Counted from the first letter of the stretch, positions 1 through 13,030 are shown. The stretch: 64,000 nt of DNA from Glandiceps talaboti (GCF_964340395.1 NC_135552.1:2955017-3019016), one strand, 5' to 3'. Notes: generated from the letters alone by a model not told the origin. A program made the numbers and translations.

Positions 1-446
1 TGGATCAGAAATATACATCTCCAGTTTTCTCTATATCAAGAACTAGAAATATTATACTCATTCAAAAAGAGATCATGTTAATACTATTTCTATTTTTAAA
101 TTTTAGGAAATATATTATACAATAAAATACTTCATCCATTGTAAATTCATAGTTATTTGAATATTTTGATTTATTCAATTTTGCCACAACATTCATGATG
201 TAGGCATCATTAACTTATTACTGGCTAACCATGGTGACCCACTCATACCCAACCTCTGGTGAAATATTTTGGAAACTCCAGATTTTACCCAGTTACCACC
301 ATTTACCAAAACTTGTATTAATTTTGTATAAATGTTATCTCAAAATCATTGGAGGTTTATTACTCTATCAGTTTTAAATCAATAACTATTTGTAACACTG
401 CGATAAACCTTGAATTATGGTTACTGCAATCACTTGGTTCTCTAAG

Positions 447-1917
447 GGGCGTCATCGAAATCAAAAGCATCGTAATTACGCGTCGCTACGAGTAAAGACT
501 AGTAACTACTAGTAGCTACGATGTACTACGAGAAACGGTGGATAATGAGGTGTTCAGGTTCATGAATAACTGACAATAGATAATAAGTTTACATTTCTTT
601 GTTTCCCTTAACGATGTCGTCTTTACGCGTAGATACACGTAATTTTTTATCGCCAACACACAATAGATAGTGATTCTCACCTTCCATGTTTCCAATGATG
701 ACATCGTCTTCTATCGTAGTTGATCGTAGTTTGTCATAATTTTCGATCGTCAAAGAAAACCACGTACTCAGCCAGTAATGTGCTGATGAAACTAGTACTG
801 CACATGTTTTTATGAGTGCAAGTTCATGGGCGATATTCATTAAAAAAAAACAATAAGATATGCACGAAATCAAAGTTTCAATATTCAGTACAAACTAACA
901 GTACAACTTACAAGCTCACGCTTGGCGGCCATGGTAGGGCCAAGAAATGCTGTTGAATTTCCGGGTTGCGGAAGTGCAGTTTTGACTTTTATATCATCGA
1001 ATAACGGGATTTGTTTTATATATTCTAAAACAACAACTAATTTTTTATGTTTCTCAGTACAGTAACATTCCTAAATGATGGGGTTGAGTTGAGAAATCGC
1101 AATGTTCGGCAACACGTGGCGTGATGCATGATGTCGGTAGATATATAAACATAGAGACGCAAGTGATGAACGTATTCAGTTATTCGTAGCCCGAAATTTC
1201 GTTATATAAATGACGTTTTTCCTCAAAATTTTGAAGAAACAAAACGTTTTTAGGTGACTTCTAAATCAATCAAATCAAACGATATATTAATGCGAGACAA
1301 GCTTTAGTTTTTAATTTGTTTTTGTGGACAATGTTCGATTTCGACTGACGAATCCTGCGACTAGAATCTAACACGATCAATGTCGCACCGTTCAGCAGCC
1401 AGACGAAAATGGTCGACATGTTTGTTGACCAGCCTGCAGCCGAGAAGTGCATAAAGGAACTTGTGAGGCAGTCCGAATAAATAGATGTAAAATCCGACGT
1501 TTCGAATAAAAATTCTTCTTCAAGGTATTTTTAGGCAAGACATATTAGGTAAACATCTGAATATATCTGAAACACTTAGTTGACTTACTAGCCGACTGTA
1601 CGAATGCCATAGAACTTAGAAGGCATCGAATGAATAACATTGAAAAAAGTAAGCGTGAAACTGATTTGCGCACAGGAAAGAAAATCTTTTTGTTTCGTTA
1701 TTTTTTTCACGATGAAGACTACGCGTAAATGGTCGTAGTTTGGGCTCATGAATAACGGACAATAGGTGTTTACTTTTTATTGTCTACAACCTAAAGTACA
1801 TGAATATGCGTTGAGACTTATGAATATTCACCGTAGTACATCGTAACTACTAGTAGTTACTAGTCTTTACTCGTAGCGACGCGTAATTACGATGCTTTTG
1901 ATTTCGATGTCGTCCCT
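447..1917. mobile_element. DNA transposon with long terminal inverted repeats and TAA target duplication
   Basis: The left end starts GGGGCGTCATCGAAATCAAA; the right end is its inverted match GGGACGACATCGAAATC. Similarity continues inward for roughly 80 bp through AAGCATCGTAATTACGCGTC. The trinucleotide TAA abuts both ends. A 3-bp TWA duplication with G-rich termini is typical of PIF/Harbinger elements, but no transposase is recognisable in the 1.47-kb interior, so this looks non-autonomous. It lies in PHGDH intron 6 or the 3' part of that gene. Confidence 0.7.
912..932 (-). other. possible 7-codon first exon inside the transposon
   Basis: On the minus strand GGCCGCC-type context surrounds an ATG reading MAAKREL, followed directly by a GTAAGT donor. 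A downstream open frame (873-589) could supply later exons, but I recognise no family. It may be a remnant of a transposon gene or captured host sequence, or chance. Confidence 0.25.
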
Positions 1918-2488
1918 AAAACTTAAGTGTAAAATTTCATACAAAGTCTGCAGTGTCACACATACACATCACATATGCATGACATTGCATTATTTCACAA
2001 CAAAACGGTTTATCTAACGTAATTACTTTCTGAAAATAGAGACACCGAGGGAATTGGAAAATAGAGTGAGCATCTGCTCAACCAAGCAAATCAGAACAGA
2101 ATGTAATTTATATACAAATGAGTTGATATCTTTCTTGCCACACATTTCAATATTTACTCGTCACAAAACAATAATGAAGTCCCAATATAGAAATAATTGC
2201 TAGATTTATTGATGAGATTATGTTATAATTCAGATGTAATTACATTTCATTGATTTGGGATCCGTTCAATTTCTGGTTACTATTTGTCGGCATTCTCACT
2301 TTCTTTCTTTCTTATCTGATTTGACATTTCAGTGCTTCTTAAAATCATGACTACTTTAGTTTGAATGATGTGAATAAAACGTCTGCTCTACACTATAATC
2401 TCTGTACTAGTTATAACCCAAAATATACAAACATACATATATTTAATCATTAAATTATCTGGTACCAAGCCCTTAACCCTTCACTTAC

Positions 2489-2637
2489 CTCACAAAACAC
2501 ATCTAATGCTGCACCAGCACACTGTCCTGACTGAAGTGCTCTAAGCAATGCTTCTTCATCTATAATACCACCACGGGCAATGTTGAGAACACGCACACCT
2601 CGTTTACACTTGCCAAAAGTTGTATCATTCAACATAC
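2489..2637 (-). CDS. PHGDH: PHGDH exon 6 (last one in window)
   Basis: Encodes [14 protein letters not shown], then [20 protein letters not shown], ending AALDVFCE at a GTAAGT donor. The Arg of NIARGG is the family's catalytic residue. Further exons must lie left of the window. Confidence 0.95.
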
Positions 2638-3056
2638 CTGAAAATACACATACATGTAAAGTACACACTCAGAAATAATCACTGCATGAAAGGGTGGCGT
2701 ATCTGGTTTCGTATATATGATGATCACATAATGGAAATGCGGCATTTCTGGATTTTTGGCAATTCCATTGTGTGAATGTCAAGTGTACAGAACCAAAAAA
2801 TACCACCCTTTCGCACAGTAAATGTAAACACAGTCATCTTCAAACGAAAATTCGTTGTTTTGATAAAAACTATAATAATTACGAGATTATTAAAATAGAG
2901 TACCATAAGTCTTGTTGAACACTTTTGAAATGATTGCATACACATAAATACTAAGAAATAGATCAGAGCATTTCTGAGTAACACCACTATACATTAGAAA
3001 GACATACACACATATACAAAATGTACATACAGACATACACACACACATACAAAATG

Positions 3057-3093
<37 letters not shown>

Positions 3094-6000
3094 ACACATA
3101 CATACACACACAGTACAATGCCTACATACACATACATACACACACACAAAATGTATGTACATACATACATACATACACACAATATGTACATACATACACA
3201 CATACACACATACATACACACACATACATACATACATACATACATACATACATACATACATACATACACATACATACACACACACACATACATACATACA
3301 TACATACATACATACATACATACATACATACATACATACACAGATTAGAAAGACACACACTTACACACTAAAACACACTGGTTCAGTAGTGAAGACAGCA
3401 AACCATTAAATTTGACAAATGAACCACTTACCTTTAGTTTGAGGAATGAGAGGTGTATGAACAGTGACATAGTCAATCTTTGGCCACAACTCTTCCAATT
3501 CCATCCACTCAGTATCAAATGCAGCTGATACTTCAGCTGGGACGATAGGATCAAAACCTATGGTCTGTTCAGACAAGATGGTCAAATAATATATGTTTAG
3601 GACTAAACTAAAAAATTACATTATAATGATTATTACACACCGTGCAATATCTTTATGATTATTACACACCATACAATATCTAAAATTGATATCATTTACT
3701 AACTACATTGACTTTTTCTTAATTACAAACATGAAAAGTATGAAAATCAACTTGATAATCGAACTACAACAGGGCAATTGTTATGTATTAACGTCATAAA
3801 TTGTGAATGGATTTATTTTGGTGCTAAAAATATTGGTGGAAAGAGAAATATTGACACTTGGTCTCCACTATATCTTGGCAGATAAACTTTGAGTATATAT
3901 TATAATCATAACCACATTACTAGAGTAGAGAACTCTGCATGTATAGTTAGTCTTAATTTACCAGGGTAAGTGATTCCATTTTCACACTAGTTTACTAAAG
4001 GTACAAACACTGACTCTGCTGTAAGGTAATGTTACATACCGTCATGCCAAATGACTGCATTCGGAGGGCTACTTCTTTGCCGATTCTTCCCAAACCCACA
4101 ATTCCAAGAGTTTTCCCGTATAGCTCAGATCCCATGAAGGCTTTTCTGTCCCACTTTCCATTTTTCATGGACATGTGAGCTTGAGGAATATTCCTGGAAA
4201 ATACATAAACATTTTATGATAGGTAAAAATTAGCACATAGATTAGATTCACATTAAAGATCCAAGGACTTGCAACAAGCAAATCTGAAGATACTGGGCAT
4301 AGTAAATTTACTTCAATCTTTATCTTCCTATCATTGCATAAAAGTTGTACAAGTTTGTCAGAATGTAGTAATTGTACTGTTTATTTACCAGAGGACTCTG
4401 CAATTAGGAGAGTGTTGGACTATGGAAAAACTTGACTCACCTTGACATTGCACAGATCATGGCACATGTATGTTCAGCAGCACTCAATGTGTTACCAGCT
4501 GGAGTGCTATAAAACAAAAAAAATGTGAATCAATGATGGTATATTGAGGGAAGGGGAGGGTGAAAGAATACCTGAATCAATGATGGCATATTGAGGGGAG
4601 GGGAAGGTGAAAGAATACCTGAATCAATGATGGCACATTGAGGGGAGGGAAGGGTGAAAGAATACCTGAATCAATGATGGCATATTGAGGGGAAGGAAGG
4701 GTGAAAGAATACCTGAATCAATGATGGCATATTGAGGGGAGGGAAGGGTGAAAGAATACCTGAATCAATGATGGCATATTGAGGGGAGGGAAGGGTGAAA
4801 GAATACCTGAATCAATGATGGCACATTGAGGGGAGGGAAGGGTGAAAGAATACCTGAATCAATGATGGCATATTGAGGGGAGGGAAGGGTGAAAGAATAC
4901 CTGAATCAATGATGGCATATTGAGGGGAGGGAAGGGTGAAAGAATACCTGAATCAATGATGGCACATTGAGGGGAGGGAAGGGTGAAAGAATACCTGAAT
5001 CAATGATGGCATATTGAGGGGAGGGAAGGGTGAAAGAATACCTGAATCAATGATGGCACATTGAGGGGAGGGAAGGGTGAAAGAATACCTGCATTGATTT
5101 TTATTTCTTGTACTTTAAATTGATATTTTGTCATAATATGACTGAGGTACTCATGTACATTTGACCTTCATACTGCCCCTTTGCAAAAACATTTAACTTC
5201 GAGTTAAATAGCACTATAAACCATGGTTTTAGTTGACTTTAATACTGTGCATTAACTGTGACATTAATTGCTGGTATTAATTATTCATGACTTTTCAGTT
5301 AATGTCTTGACATAGACGTTGAAATCAACTTGTATGTGAGATTTTACAATTAGTAACAAATACAGGTGATGACGACATCAACTATGAAAACTGTCTTATA
5401 TGTGAGATTTCAACCAGATCATTCAATGACAACACAGAGTAACATTATTATAGCAGTAGATCAGAATGATGGACTATTATTAAGGTATACTGTGATTAAC
5501 AAGACTATGATGTATACATGACCTAATTTGGCTTTTTAAAAAATCAATACCTTTAAGTACTTAATAGTGGTTTGAATTTCAGGGAATCTTTCAGTGTTGA
5601 TTTTCAAATAACATAAATCATACTAAAATGATCATGTTTGGCACTACACTATGATACATATCTTCATTTCTATGATCATTTTAAATCAAGCTTTAATATT
5701 CTACAAAAAATATGAAACTGAAGCCGCCACACTAAGGGACAGTTTAAATCACCTTGTACTGTGCCTATTAACAATGACTTCAATAAATCAAATATTAGCT
5801 TAGACAGTGAACTTTGTAACAATACTTAAATAAATCTTGTTTTCATGTGAATAACTAACCACATAGAAAGCGTATAAAATTATATTTTACATTACAAGTA
5901 CCAACAATCATATTTTGGACAAATGTCTTTAGTTGTAACAAAATTAATGCTATAGTTTGGTAACCCTGGTAACAGAAAGGGGAAATCTGGTTAAACTGCA

Positions 6001-9000
6001 TGGCATAGTTTCCGATACATTCATACCATAATTTTGGTGGGGAACCCTGGTAAAATGATACAGGAACTTTGGTAGATTTTACCAACTTACCACCCTAACA
6101 AATTTAGAACACTGTAATGTACTCTGCACACTGAACTGTTATGTGAAACCTTATCACAGTGTTGGTCATTAGTTTTGCTCTTTGTCAGGAATAACAGAAT
6201 AGTCGTATTTAATTGTTATGACTTCCTTGATAGTATAAATCAAACATTATGGTATTAAAACATTGGGGTTTTGTGTTCAACAAATGCAGTTAGCCATTAT
6301 GCTAGGATCTCAATATCATAGTGTAGAGATATACACATAGCCCAGCCATTACACTAGGATCTCAATATCATAGTGTAGAGATACACACATAGCCCAGCCA
6401 TTACACTAGGATCTCAATATCATAGTGTAGAGATACACACATAGCCCAGCCATTATGCTAGGATCTCAATATCATAATGTAGAGATACACACATAGCCCA
6501 GCCATTACACTAGGATCTCAATATCATAGTGTAGAGATACACACATAGCCCAGCCATTACACTAGGATCTCAATATCATAGTGTAGAGATACAGACATAG
6601 CCCAGCCATTACACTAGGATCTCAATATCATAGTGTAGAGATACACACATAGCCCAGCCATTACACTAGGATCTCAATATCATAGTGTAGAGATACAGAC
6701 ATAGCCCAGCCATTACACTAGGATCTCAATATCATAGTGTAGAGATACACACATAGCCCAGCCATTACACTAGGATCTCAATATCATAGTGTAGAGATAC
6801 ACACATAGCCCAGCCATTACACTAGGATCTCAATATCATAGTGTAGAGATATACACATAGCCCAGCCATTACACTAGGATCTCAATATCATAATGTAGAG
6901 ATACACACATAGCCCAGCCATTACACTAGGATCTCAATATCATAGTGTAGAGATATACACATAGCCCAGCCATTACACTAGGATCTCAATATCATAGTGT
7001 AGAGATACACACATAGCCCAGCCATTACACTAGGATCTCAATATCATAGTGTAGAGATACAGACATAGCCCAGCCATTACACTAGGATCTCAATATCATA
7101 GTGTAGAGATACAGACATAGCCCAGCCATTACACTAGGATCTCAATATCATAGTGTAGAGATACACACATAGCCCAGCCATTACACTAGGATCTCAATAT
7201 CATAGTGTAGAGATACAGACATAGCCCAGCCATTACACTAGGATCTCAATATCATAGTGTAGAGATACAGACATAGCCCAGCCATTACACTAGGATCTCA
7301 ATATCATAGTGTAGAGATACAGACATAGCCCAGCCATTACACTAGGATCTCAATATCATAGTGTAGAGATACACACATAGCCCAGCCATTACACTAGGAT
7401 CTCAATATCATAGTGTAGAGATACACACATAGCCCAGTTGGTAACAAATCGTTATTTCCTAGAGGTTAATATCAATGAGAAAGTGAGACCTCAGCACATT
7501 AACATCAAAGTGAGAGTAAAGAATTCAACAGTATTAAGACGTCTCAAGACGAACAAAATGTGAAATCAGTGACTGTGAAGAAATCATTGACTGGAACCCA
7601 CATTAAACAAGTAAATTAACAACTGTGCCTGAAAAGCTGAGTCCTGTGACGTACAGGAAACTGCACTAAATGAATTCTTACTGATTGCAAATTCAATGTC
7701 AACACCTTCCATTATCTTGAAAGAGATTACATTGGCTTTGTTGCTAGTAATGCCTACAGACTGACTGCATTAAAAAATGTATTAACTTTTGAATGACTTC
7801 AGAGATTAAATATAGTCACTGCTGACATTATTCTGTTTGTCAGTAATAATATTATGCTTTCCTTTCTGTTATTCAGATGATAACAGCAGGAAAGAATTCA
7901 AGATAAATCAAAACTGTGATGCATGTACACAATTTTATTTAATTCTGTGAATATAAAACATAGGACTTTCTTTAATATTTATCTTGCTACTTTCCATATT
8001 TATATATTACAAAATTGAGAAACATCCAGCAAGAAAGATGCAGGTTTTATAACTGACTGCTGTTACCATGGTAACCACTTACTTCATGACAATTATGCCT
8101 TTTTTGGAAGCTGCATTGATGTCAATGTTGTCAACACCAGTACCAGCACGTCCAATGATCTTCAGATTTTTACCCGCCTCAATCACTTCGGCCGTAACCT
8201 TTGTTGCTGATCGCACCACAATACCATCATAATTCTGTGCAAAATTAGAGTCATGTACATAGCATTTCGTTATTACCACACAAACATTCTTGCAATTTGA
8301 TTTTTTGCTGAAGATTTGAATACTGATATTATGCTTTTCAAATTCTTGTGACAATTCATCTATTTGGTTTCTAGTCATATGGGAGAAAAAACTGATGCAA
8401 TTCAGAAATGCTAAAAGCAAAAAAAACAAAAGATTATGATTTTTTGAATACAGTAAGAGATGATTGCTTGATGTCACACACGTTTGAAATTGCTGAACTT
8501 CATTCTTTTAGGGGGAGAAAGTCTGGCCTCATATGCAATTGCTGGACTTCATTTTCACATATCTAACCAAATTTCAAAAGTCAAGGAAAGGTAAATTTTA
8601 CAACACTTCTGCTGTCTGACGAGTCAGTCAATTTGCAAGAATTTCCTATCAAAATTATGGAATATTTAAAGTTTTACAAAACCAAATTTCCTTTCACTGC
8701 CTTTGCAAAAACACTAACAGAAAGCTAATGTTTGTTAAAATTGGTAACTCAGTCATTCCACAATCATTAAAACCATACATGTAATAAAATAAATTTTGGA
8801 AACCAATCAACCATCAATAATATGATTGCACAGTTGAATGCATAACTGAGATTTCAAGACAAATCCTTTAGTATCCTTTACAACATTGCTAGTTCATTAA
8901 AACTCAATAAATATTCACTTCAAGGTACAATGTAGGATTGCAGTCATTGGATCTGGTCAATGAACAATTTGGTCCATGTGTGTCTTTATATCAACACATA

Positions 9001-11931
9001 GAGGATAACTGTCATTTAATACCACAGATTGCTGTTAAATCATTATTGATGGTGGGCAAGGGGTACTTTTCCTAACCCACTGTCTTTTTTATTGCTTGTA
9101 AACTGTACAACAGTAAAATAAAGATTGTAAAACTTAATTTAATGTCCAATTGTTTACCTTCTATTTTATCTTTCTCTAATTCCATATTTTTCCAATACTG
9201 GCCCTAAACTTTATTTTCCTTTGTACTGTTTGAAAAAAATAATCTCAAAAATCACATCAAAATTATTTTTTTAAATAAAATCATAATGAAAAAATGAACA
9301 CAGGTATGTGATTGGAAACACAAACTTTAAATTGCTTGGCACATTCTACAAAAAAAAAATCGTCAGAATATTTATAAAATGAAGTGTTCATTTACTTTTT
9401 ATCAAATGTCTCATTATTTGAAATTCAGGAAAAGTTTATGAGATATAAAACAATAGACAAAAACACAAAACAATTAGGTGTTTCCTGTGTCTATTGTTAC
9501 TGTTCTACATAACACACACAGGAAGAACACTTGCATAACCAGTGTTACCCCTCTATTGAAGGCTATTTAGCATGATATGCCACAGCAACCTCACAACCTA
9601 TCAAAATTTGTTTTATTCCTTTCCCAAAAGAAATAAATAGTTGGTTGTTTTTTTCATTTTGATGAACAACAAAAAATGTTATCCTTAATTAGAGGACAGA
9701 GTTTATGCATGACAATATGTCTGGTTGTCACCTATAACATGACTGGCATTTTGTCATTTAGCACTACTTTGGAGACAAGTAAATCCAAACACACTCAAAA
9801 ATGTAATTTCTCTTTTATACATCATTTGGAATTCTATGCAAATGTACACTTTTCATTCATTCTCAAAAATATTCACACAGTGACACAGGCAATATTTTTC
9901 AAACATGCAAGTAACATTTAGTAATACTAATACTAATTACTACTGAATAAATATTTTTCTTCATTTTTTTTAGTATTAACATCAATTCCACAAGATCACA
10001 ATCAGTTCTGTTACCACTATCAGAAATATCCACATGTGAAATCAGAGGTAAATACTATTTTCAACCCAATGAAAGTATGTTGTTGTCTTGTACAAATTAT
10101 GAGTTATGGGGCCTTTATAATCATATTCATTACACATAAAACCAAATACAGTGAAATTTAAAAAAAAAAAAATCAAAAGTTTTCCCTCACTTCTAATTGA
10201 AATGTCTCCTTGCACTTTTGTTCAAACATCTAGATTTCCGCTAAAATTAAATTTCTACCAATGTCAATGGTATATTTATTGGTACAAGTTCATCTTATTT
10301 GTGTAGATTAAAACTTTTGAAATAGAACATACGATACAGTCTATCTAAACCATAGGGGCGTGTAATATTTCATAGATTGTTGTTTTCCTGGTCTACAGAC
10401 TAAATATAACAACATTTTGACTATGTATTCCTACCTATAAGGTAAAAAGAGAAGGGAGGACATCGAGTCACGATCCTGTATAAACTCCTCTGTACGTCCA
10501 GCTATTTTGAATAATCAGCTTGTTGCTGATTGGCTGTTCGAAACTACCCCTATGTAAAGAAAGCCCCTGGAAACAGTCACTACTTTACGGGCCACCATAA
10601 GTGAAATCAATTCCAGTATACATAGATTGACAGTTTGACACAATAAAAATTCAGTTCTATACAAGTAGACTCACCAGAAAGCTATCGAGAACTTTTTGTG
10701 ATCCATGGTGCCGGGTTTATCGATGGGACGTGCTTCTGATTTTGAAATACAGCGGTCATCTGACGTCATCAGCCAACGCCTCTCTCTCAGCCAATCAGCA
10801 GTGAAAATTTGACTATGTCACTTGACTTGCCGCTGACAGAGGATTTTATACAGCACTCGCTTATTATAAAATGTCCATTTTTCTCATTACAAAAGCATTT
10901 TTTGCCCCAGTGATAATGTATAACTTTATTTGGCACCTATTCTTTATGCAGGAATGTTTTTGTTAAGCAAATGTGCATGTTTTGTTCATATTTGAAAGAT
11001 TAATGAAAGAAGATGTCCTCCCTTCTCTTTTTTCCTTACACAGGTAGGAATATATAGTCAACAACAATCTATGAAATATTACACGCCCCTATTTTCATAT
11101 GTCCACATAAGTTTAAATTTACATTCTCTTTTTCCGATTTTGAGGTGTGCTTTTACACATCATTGCTAGACATGTATTAAAACAATACATTGTCTTTATG
11201 GGGTGCAGCCACTATATTAGCCACGATTGTCCAAAGGCAAGGCCCGGGGTACACCACCTCTGACCCAATGTGACACTGTTTTGCAACTGACAGTTCAATT
11301 TAGTTATCCGACCCCTGGTCCTGAAAAGCAACCAAGTACGTCCACAGACAAACTACGGTTACCATACAAATAAAACATAACATCGTGTATTTCCTGAATA
11401 TGTAACTATTCTGCCGGTAACAGCCACCCATGTCTTTTCATTGTAAATTGTTGCATCATACATCTCTCAGCTCAGCTGTACTGTACACGAGGTTATGAAA
11501 CACATGGCATCGGTAACACGACGTGACCATGTCAATAGACACAATGTAACGTTAATACACTGCTCTGCCAAACATGCGAATTTTCGTTCTCGTTTTTGCT
11601 CGCTGTGACAGAAACATATGTTTTTTTCTTCTGTAAGATAGACTACAAGAAAAGAACCATTTGAATTCATTATTTCAGGACGAATTTCATTCCCATACTC
11701 CGGGCCCAGACCGCAACGCGTACGTCTGCTGACACATGTAAGCCAGTGATCACACTGGCCGCGGCCGCATAGCTAGACGACGCGCCGTACACTTACCGGG
11801 ATTTCTGCAACTAGCTGCTCTTTCGTCAATTTTGTCTTCGTATCGGTGGCGATGCCATTTTCTTCCAGTATCTTGGCGCAGCAAGGATCGAGAGAGTCGC
11901 TGATAAGAACGCGTTTTAGTTGGAAAGCCAT
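2489..11931 (-). CDS. PHGDH: D-3-phosphoglycerate dehydrogenase, 5' part of gene (6 exons, 263 codons)
   Basis: Oxidises 3-phosphoglycerate to 3-phosphohydroxypyruvate with NAD+, the first step of cytosolic serine synthesis. Six minus-strand exons (11931-11797, 8234-8083, 4506-4441, 4193-4040, 3564-3432, 2637-2489) all have GT donors and AG acceptors and join in frame. The N-terminus [18 protein letters not shown] closely resembles vertebrate PHGDH as I remember it. Visible motifs: RAGTGVDN in exon 2, the Rossmann GLGRIG at about residues 151-156, the NAD-contacting Asp in GFDP (about 174), and the catalytic Arg in NIARGG (about 235). Vertebrate enzymes have about 530 residues, so the rest of the substrate domain, the catalytic His and the C-terminal domains must lie left of base 1. 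I found no further exon in 1-2488. Introns hold a TAA-flanked transposon, a second inverted-repeat element and three tandem arrays. Confidence 0.95.
3000..3345. repeat. (CATA)n / (CA)n microsatellite in PHGDH intron 5
   Basis: About 345 bp of CATA and CA repeats. Every open frame across it (MYVCMYVC or THIHTYIHT type) is a by-product of a stop-free 4-bp repeat. Confidence 0.97.
3432..3564 (-). CDS. PHGDH: PHGDH exon 5
   Basis: Starts TIGFDP (the Asp binds the NAD ribose in this family) and includes [12 protein letters not shown]. The acceptor is TCTGAACAG-like and the donor GTAAGT; it ends in phase 1. Confidence 0.94.
4040..4193 (-). CDS. PHGDH: PHGDH exon 4 (Rossmann motif)
   Basis: Encodes [20 protein letters not shown] followed by the NAD-binding GLGRIG loop, ending SFGMT at a GTATGT donor. 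It is phase-compatible with exons 3 and 5. Confidence 0.95.
4441..4506 (-). CDS. PHGDH: PHGDH exon 3
   Basis: A 66-nt exon encoding (N)[21 protein letters not shown] plus part of Arg. The acceptor TTTTATAG is followed by CACTCC; the donor is GTGAGT. A 47-bp tandem array starts about 20 bp upstream of the acceptor. Confidence 0.93.
4527..5090. repeat. 47-bp minisatellite, about 12 copies, in PHGDH intron 2
   Basis: Unit TGAATCAATGATGGCATATT followed by a purine-rich GAGGGGAGGGAAGGGTGAAA and GAATACC. It begins some 20 bp upstream of the exon 3 acceptor. Read on the gene strand, each unit is a pyrimidine tract followed by GATTCAG. Confidence 0.95.
5091..6288. other. intron sequence without recognisable features
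   Basis: AT-rich PHGDH intron 2 sequence between two minisatellites. I see no exon, RNA gene or transposon end. The open frame at 5855-6085 has no family resemblance. Confidence 0.7.
6290..7438. repeat. 52-bp minisatellite, about 22 copies, in PHGDH intron 2
   Basis: Unit CATTACACTAGGATCTCAAT followed by ATCATAGTGTAGAGATACAC and ACATAGCCCAGC. Copies are nearly identical, differing mainly at ACACAC/ACAGAC and TTACAC/TTATGC. ACACTA...TAGTGT within the unit can pair as a small hairpin. Confidence 0.97.
8083..8234 (-). CDS. PHGDH: PHGDH exon 2
   Basis: Begins [13 protein letters not shown] after a CAG acceptor and ends ..GIIVM plus two bases at GTAAGT. It carries the conserved RAGTGVDN segment of the substrate/nucleotide cleft. 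The open frame running upstream to 8477 is intron read-through. Confidence 0.94.
8478..10355. other. PHGDH intron 1, no recognisable features
   Basis: AT-rich sequence with poly-A and poly-T runs. No exon or repeat ends are visible before the inverted-repeat element that starts near 10356. Confidence 0.65.
10356..11091. mobile_element. MITE-like element with terminal inverted repeats, PHGDH intron 1
   Basis: Left end GGGGCGTGTAATATTTCATA continuing GATTGTTGTT; the right end is the inverse, finishing ACACGCCCC. A second, inner inverted pair reads GAAGGGAGGACATC / GATGTCCTCCCTTC. TA abuts both ends. The interior of about 730 bp shows no transposase. The inner pair lets the termini fold as nested stems. 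Confidence 0.75.
11797..11931 (-). CDS. PHGDH: PHGDH exon 1 (codons 1-45)
   Basis: The start ATG is at 11931-11929. An open frame extends upstream to 12132, but family similarity begins exactly at this MAF, so the longer frame is treated as 5' UTR. The exon ends after codon 45 (..LVAEIP) at a GTAAGT donor, phase 0. Confidence 0.93.
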
Positions 11932-12860
11932 GCTTGATGCGATGTGAACAGTACGGAAATTACCCACAAATGGACGACGTGCTGATAGCTGGCGTATAAT
12001 CATGGAAATGTATTGGGAAAGTTCCGAACATGAAGCAGACCACGTGGGCGCTGATTTGCATACTACGGTATTCTCGTCTACAGATTCCCCAGGGTCACTT
12101 AGGGTCAAACATGGGCAAGGCCATACATACACTGTACCTGTAAACTGAACTTTTGGCCTGATTTAAAATATCCCTTTTCTAACTATATGTTTTTCGTATC
12201 GGTGAGGATGATATATGATCATTCTTATGTCTTGGTCAAACCTCTTTTTAGCTCTGTTGAACAGTCGTTTTTCACAGCAATATTCTTTTAATCAAATTCA
12301 AAACTAGCAGGCTTCTAAGTTTCAGGCATAGTGCCTACAAGTACAACAAAGTCACACTGTACTGATGTCAAATAGCACTGGCAATGGGAACATTTTGTAG
12401 TATCCATTTCTTGCTGTTGGGATGGGCTGAATTTTGTTTTACTTTTTCAAAAGGTCATGAGAAACCATGATAAAAAACTTGTGTTAAACTTTTTTAATTC
12501 ACGAAAACCTAGTTTTATGAGTATATGGGCTATGGCTGTAGAATGTAATTACACTGATTGGACATATTTTACAAGAGACATTGCAGAATCGCTATATGTG
12601 CAAACAGTTGGCCACTTTAGATCTTTAATTACATCTTTTGTTATGTAAAAGCCAGTATACACGTTTACATGACAAGCAGCCTTCACACAATTTAGAAATT
12701 GATATTAAGTGGATTGATTTTAAACTGTGGAAAATTGGTATTTGAACATATATTATGTTTGAGGGTGAGACACAATACCTACGAAGAACAATCAGTGCTA
12801 AATCCATGCATGCTTGTATAAGTCTGTCTTAGGCAGCTAATGTAACCTTGGAAACAGCAA
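11932..12860. other. PHGDH 5' flank / intergenic
   Basis: About 200 bp upstream of the PHGDH start stays open in the exon 1 frame and is relatively GC-rich, consistent with a 5' UTR or promoter. No TATA box is evident near 11940-12130. The remainder is AT-rich and unremarkable. Confidence 0.4.
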
Positions 12861-13030
12861 CCTATTTATGATAGGTTTAAGACATATACATATCTTGTAT
12901 CTATTAATGATAGGTTTAAGACATATACATATCTTGTATCTATTAATGATAGGTTTAAGACATATACATATCTTGTATCTATTAATGATAGGTTTACATG
13001 CAAGACATACATATTCTTGTATCTATTAAA
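12860..13030. repeat. 39-bp tandem repeat, about 4 copies
   Basis: Unit AATGATAGGTTTAAGACATA followed by TACATATCTTGTATCTATT. The last copy carries a short insertion. Confidence 0.9.

Noticed and set aside
6290-7438. Regularly spaced repeats considered as a CRISPR array
   Set aside because: Units are contiguous with no unique spacers, and the DNA is eukaryotic.
8235-8477. Upstream extension of the PHGDH exon 2 frame
   Set aside because: A CAG acceptor at 8237-8235 and family similarity begin at NYDGIV; the upstream residues are intron-like.
10500-10560. GTTCGAAACTACCCC as a tRNA T-loop/B-box
   Set aside because: No matching A-box or acceptor stem at the right distance; it lies inside the inverted-repeat element.
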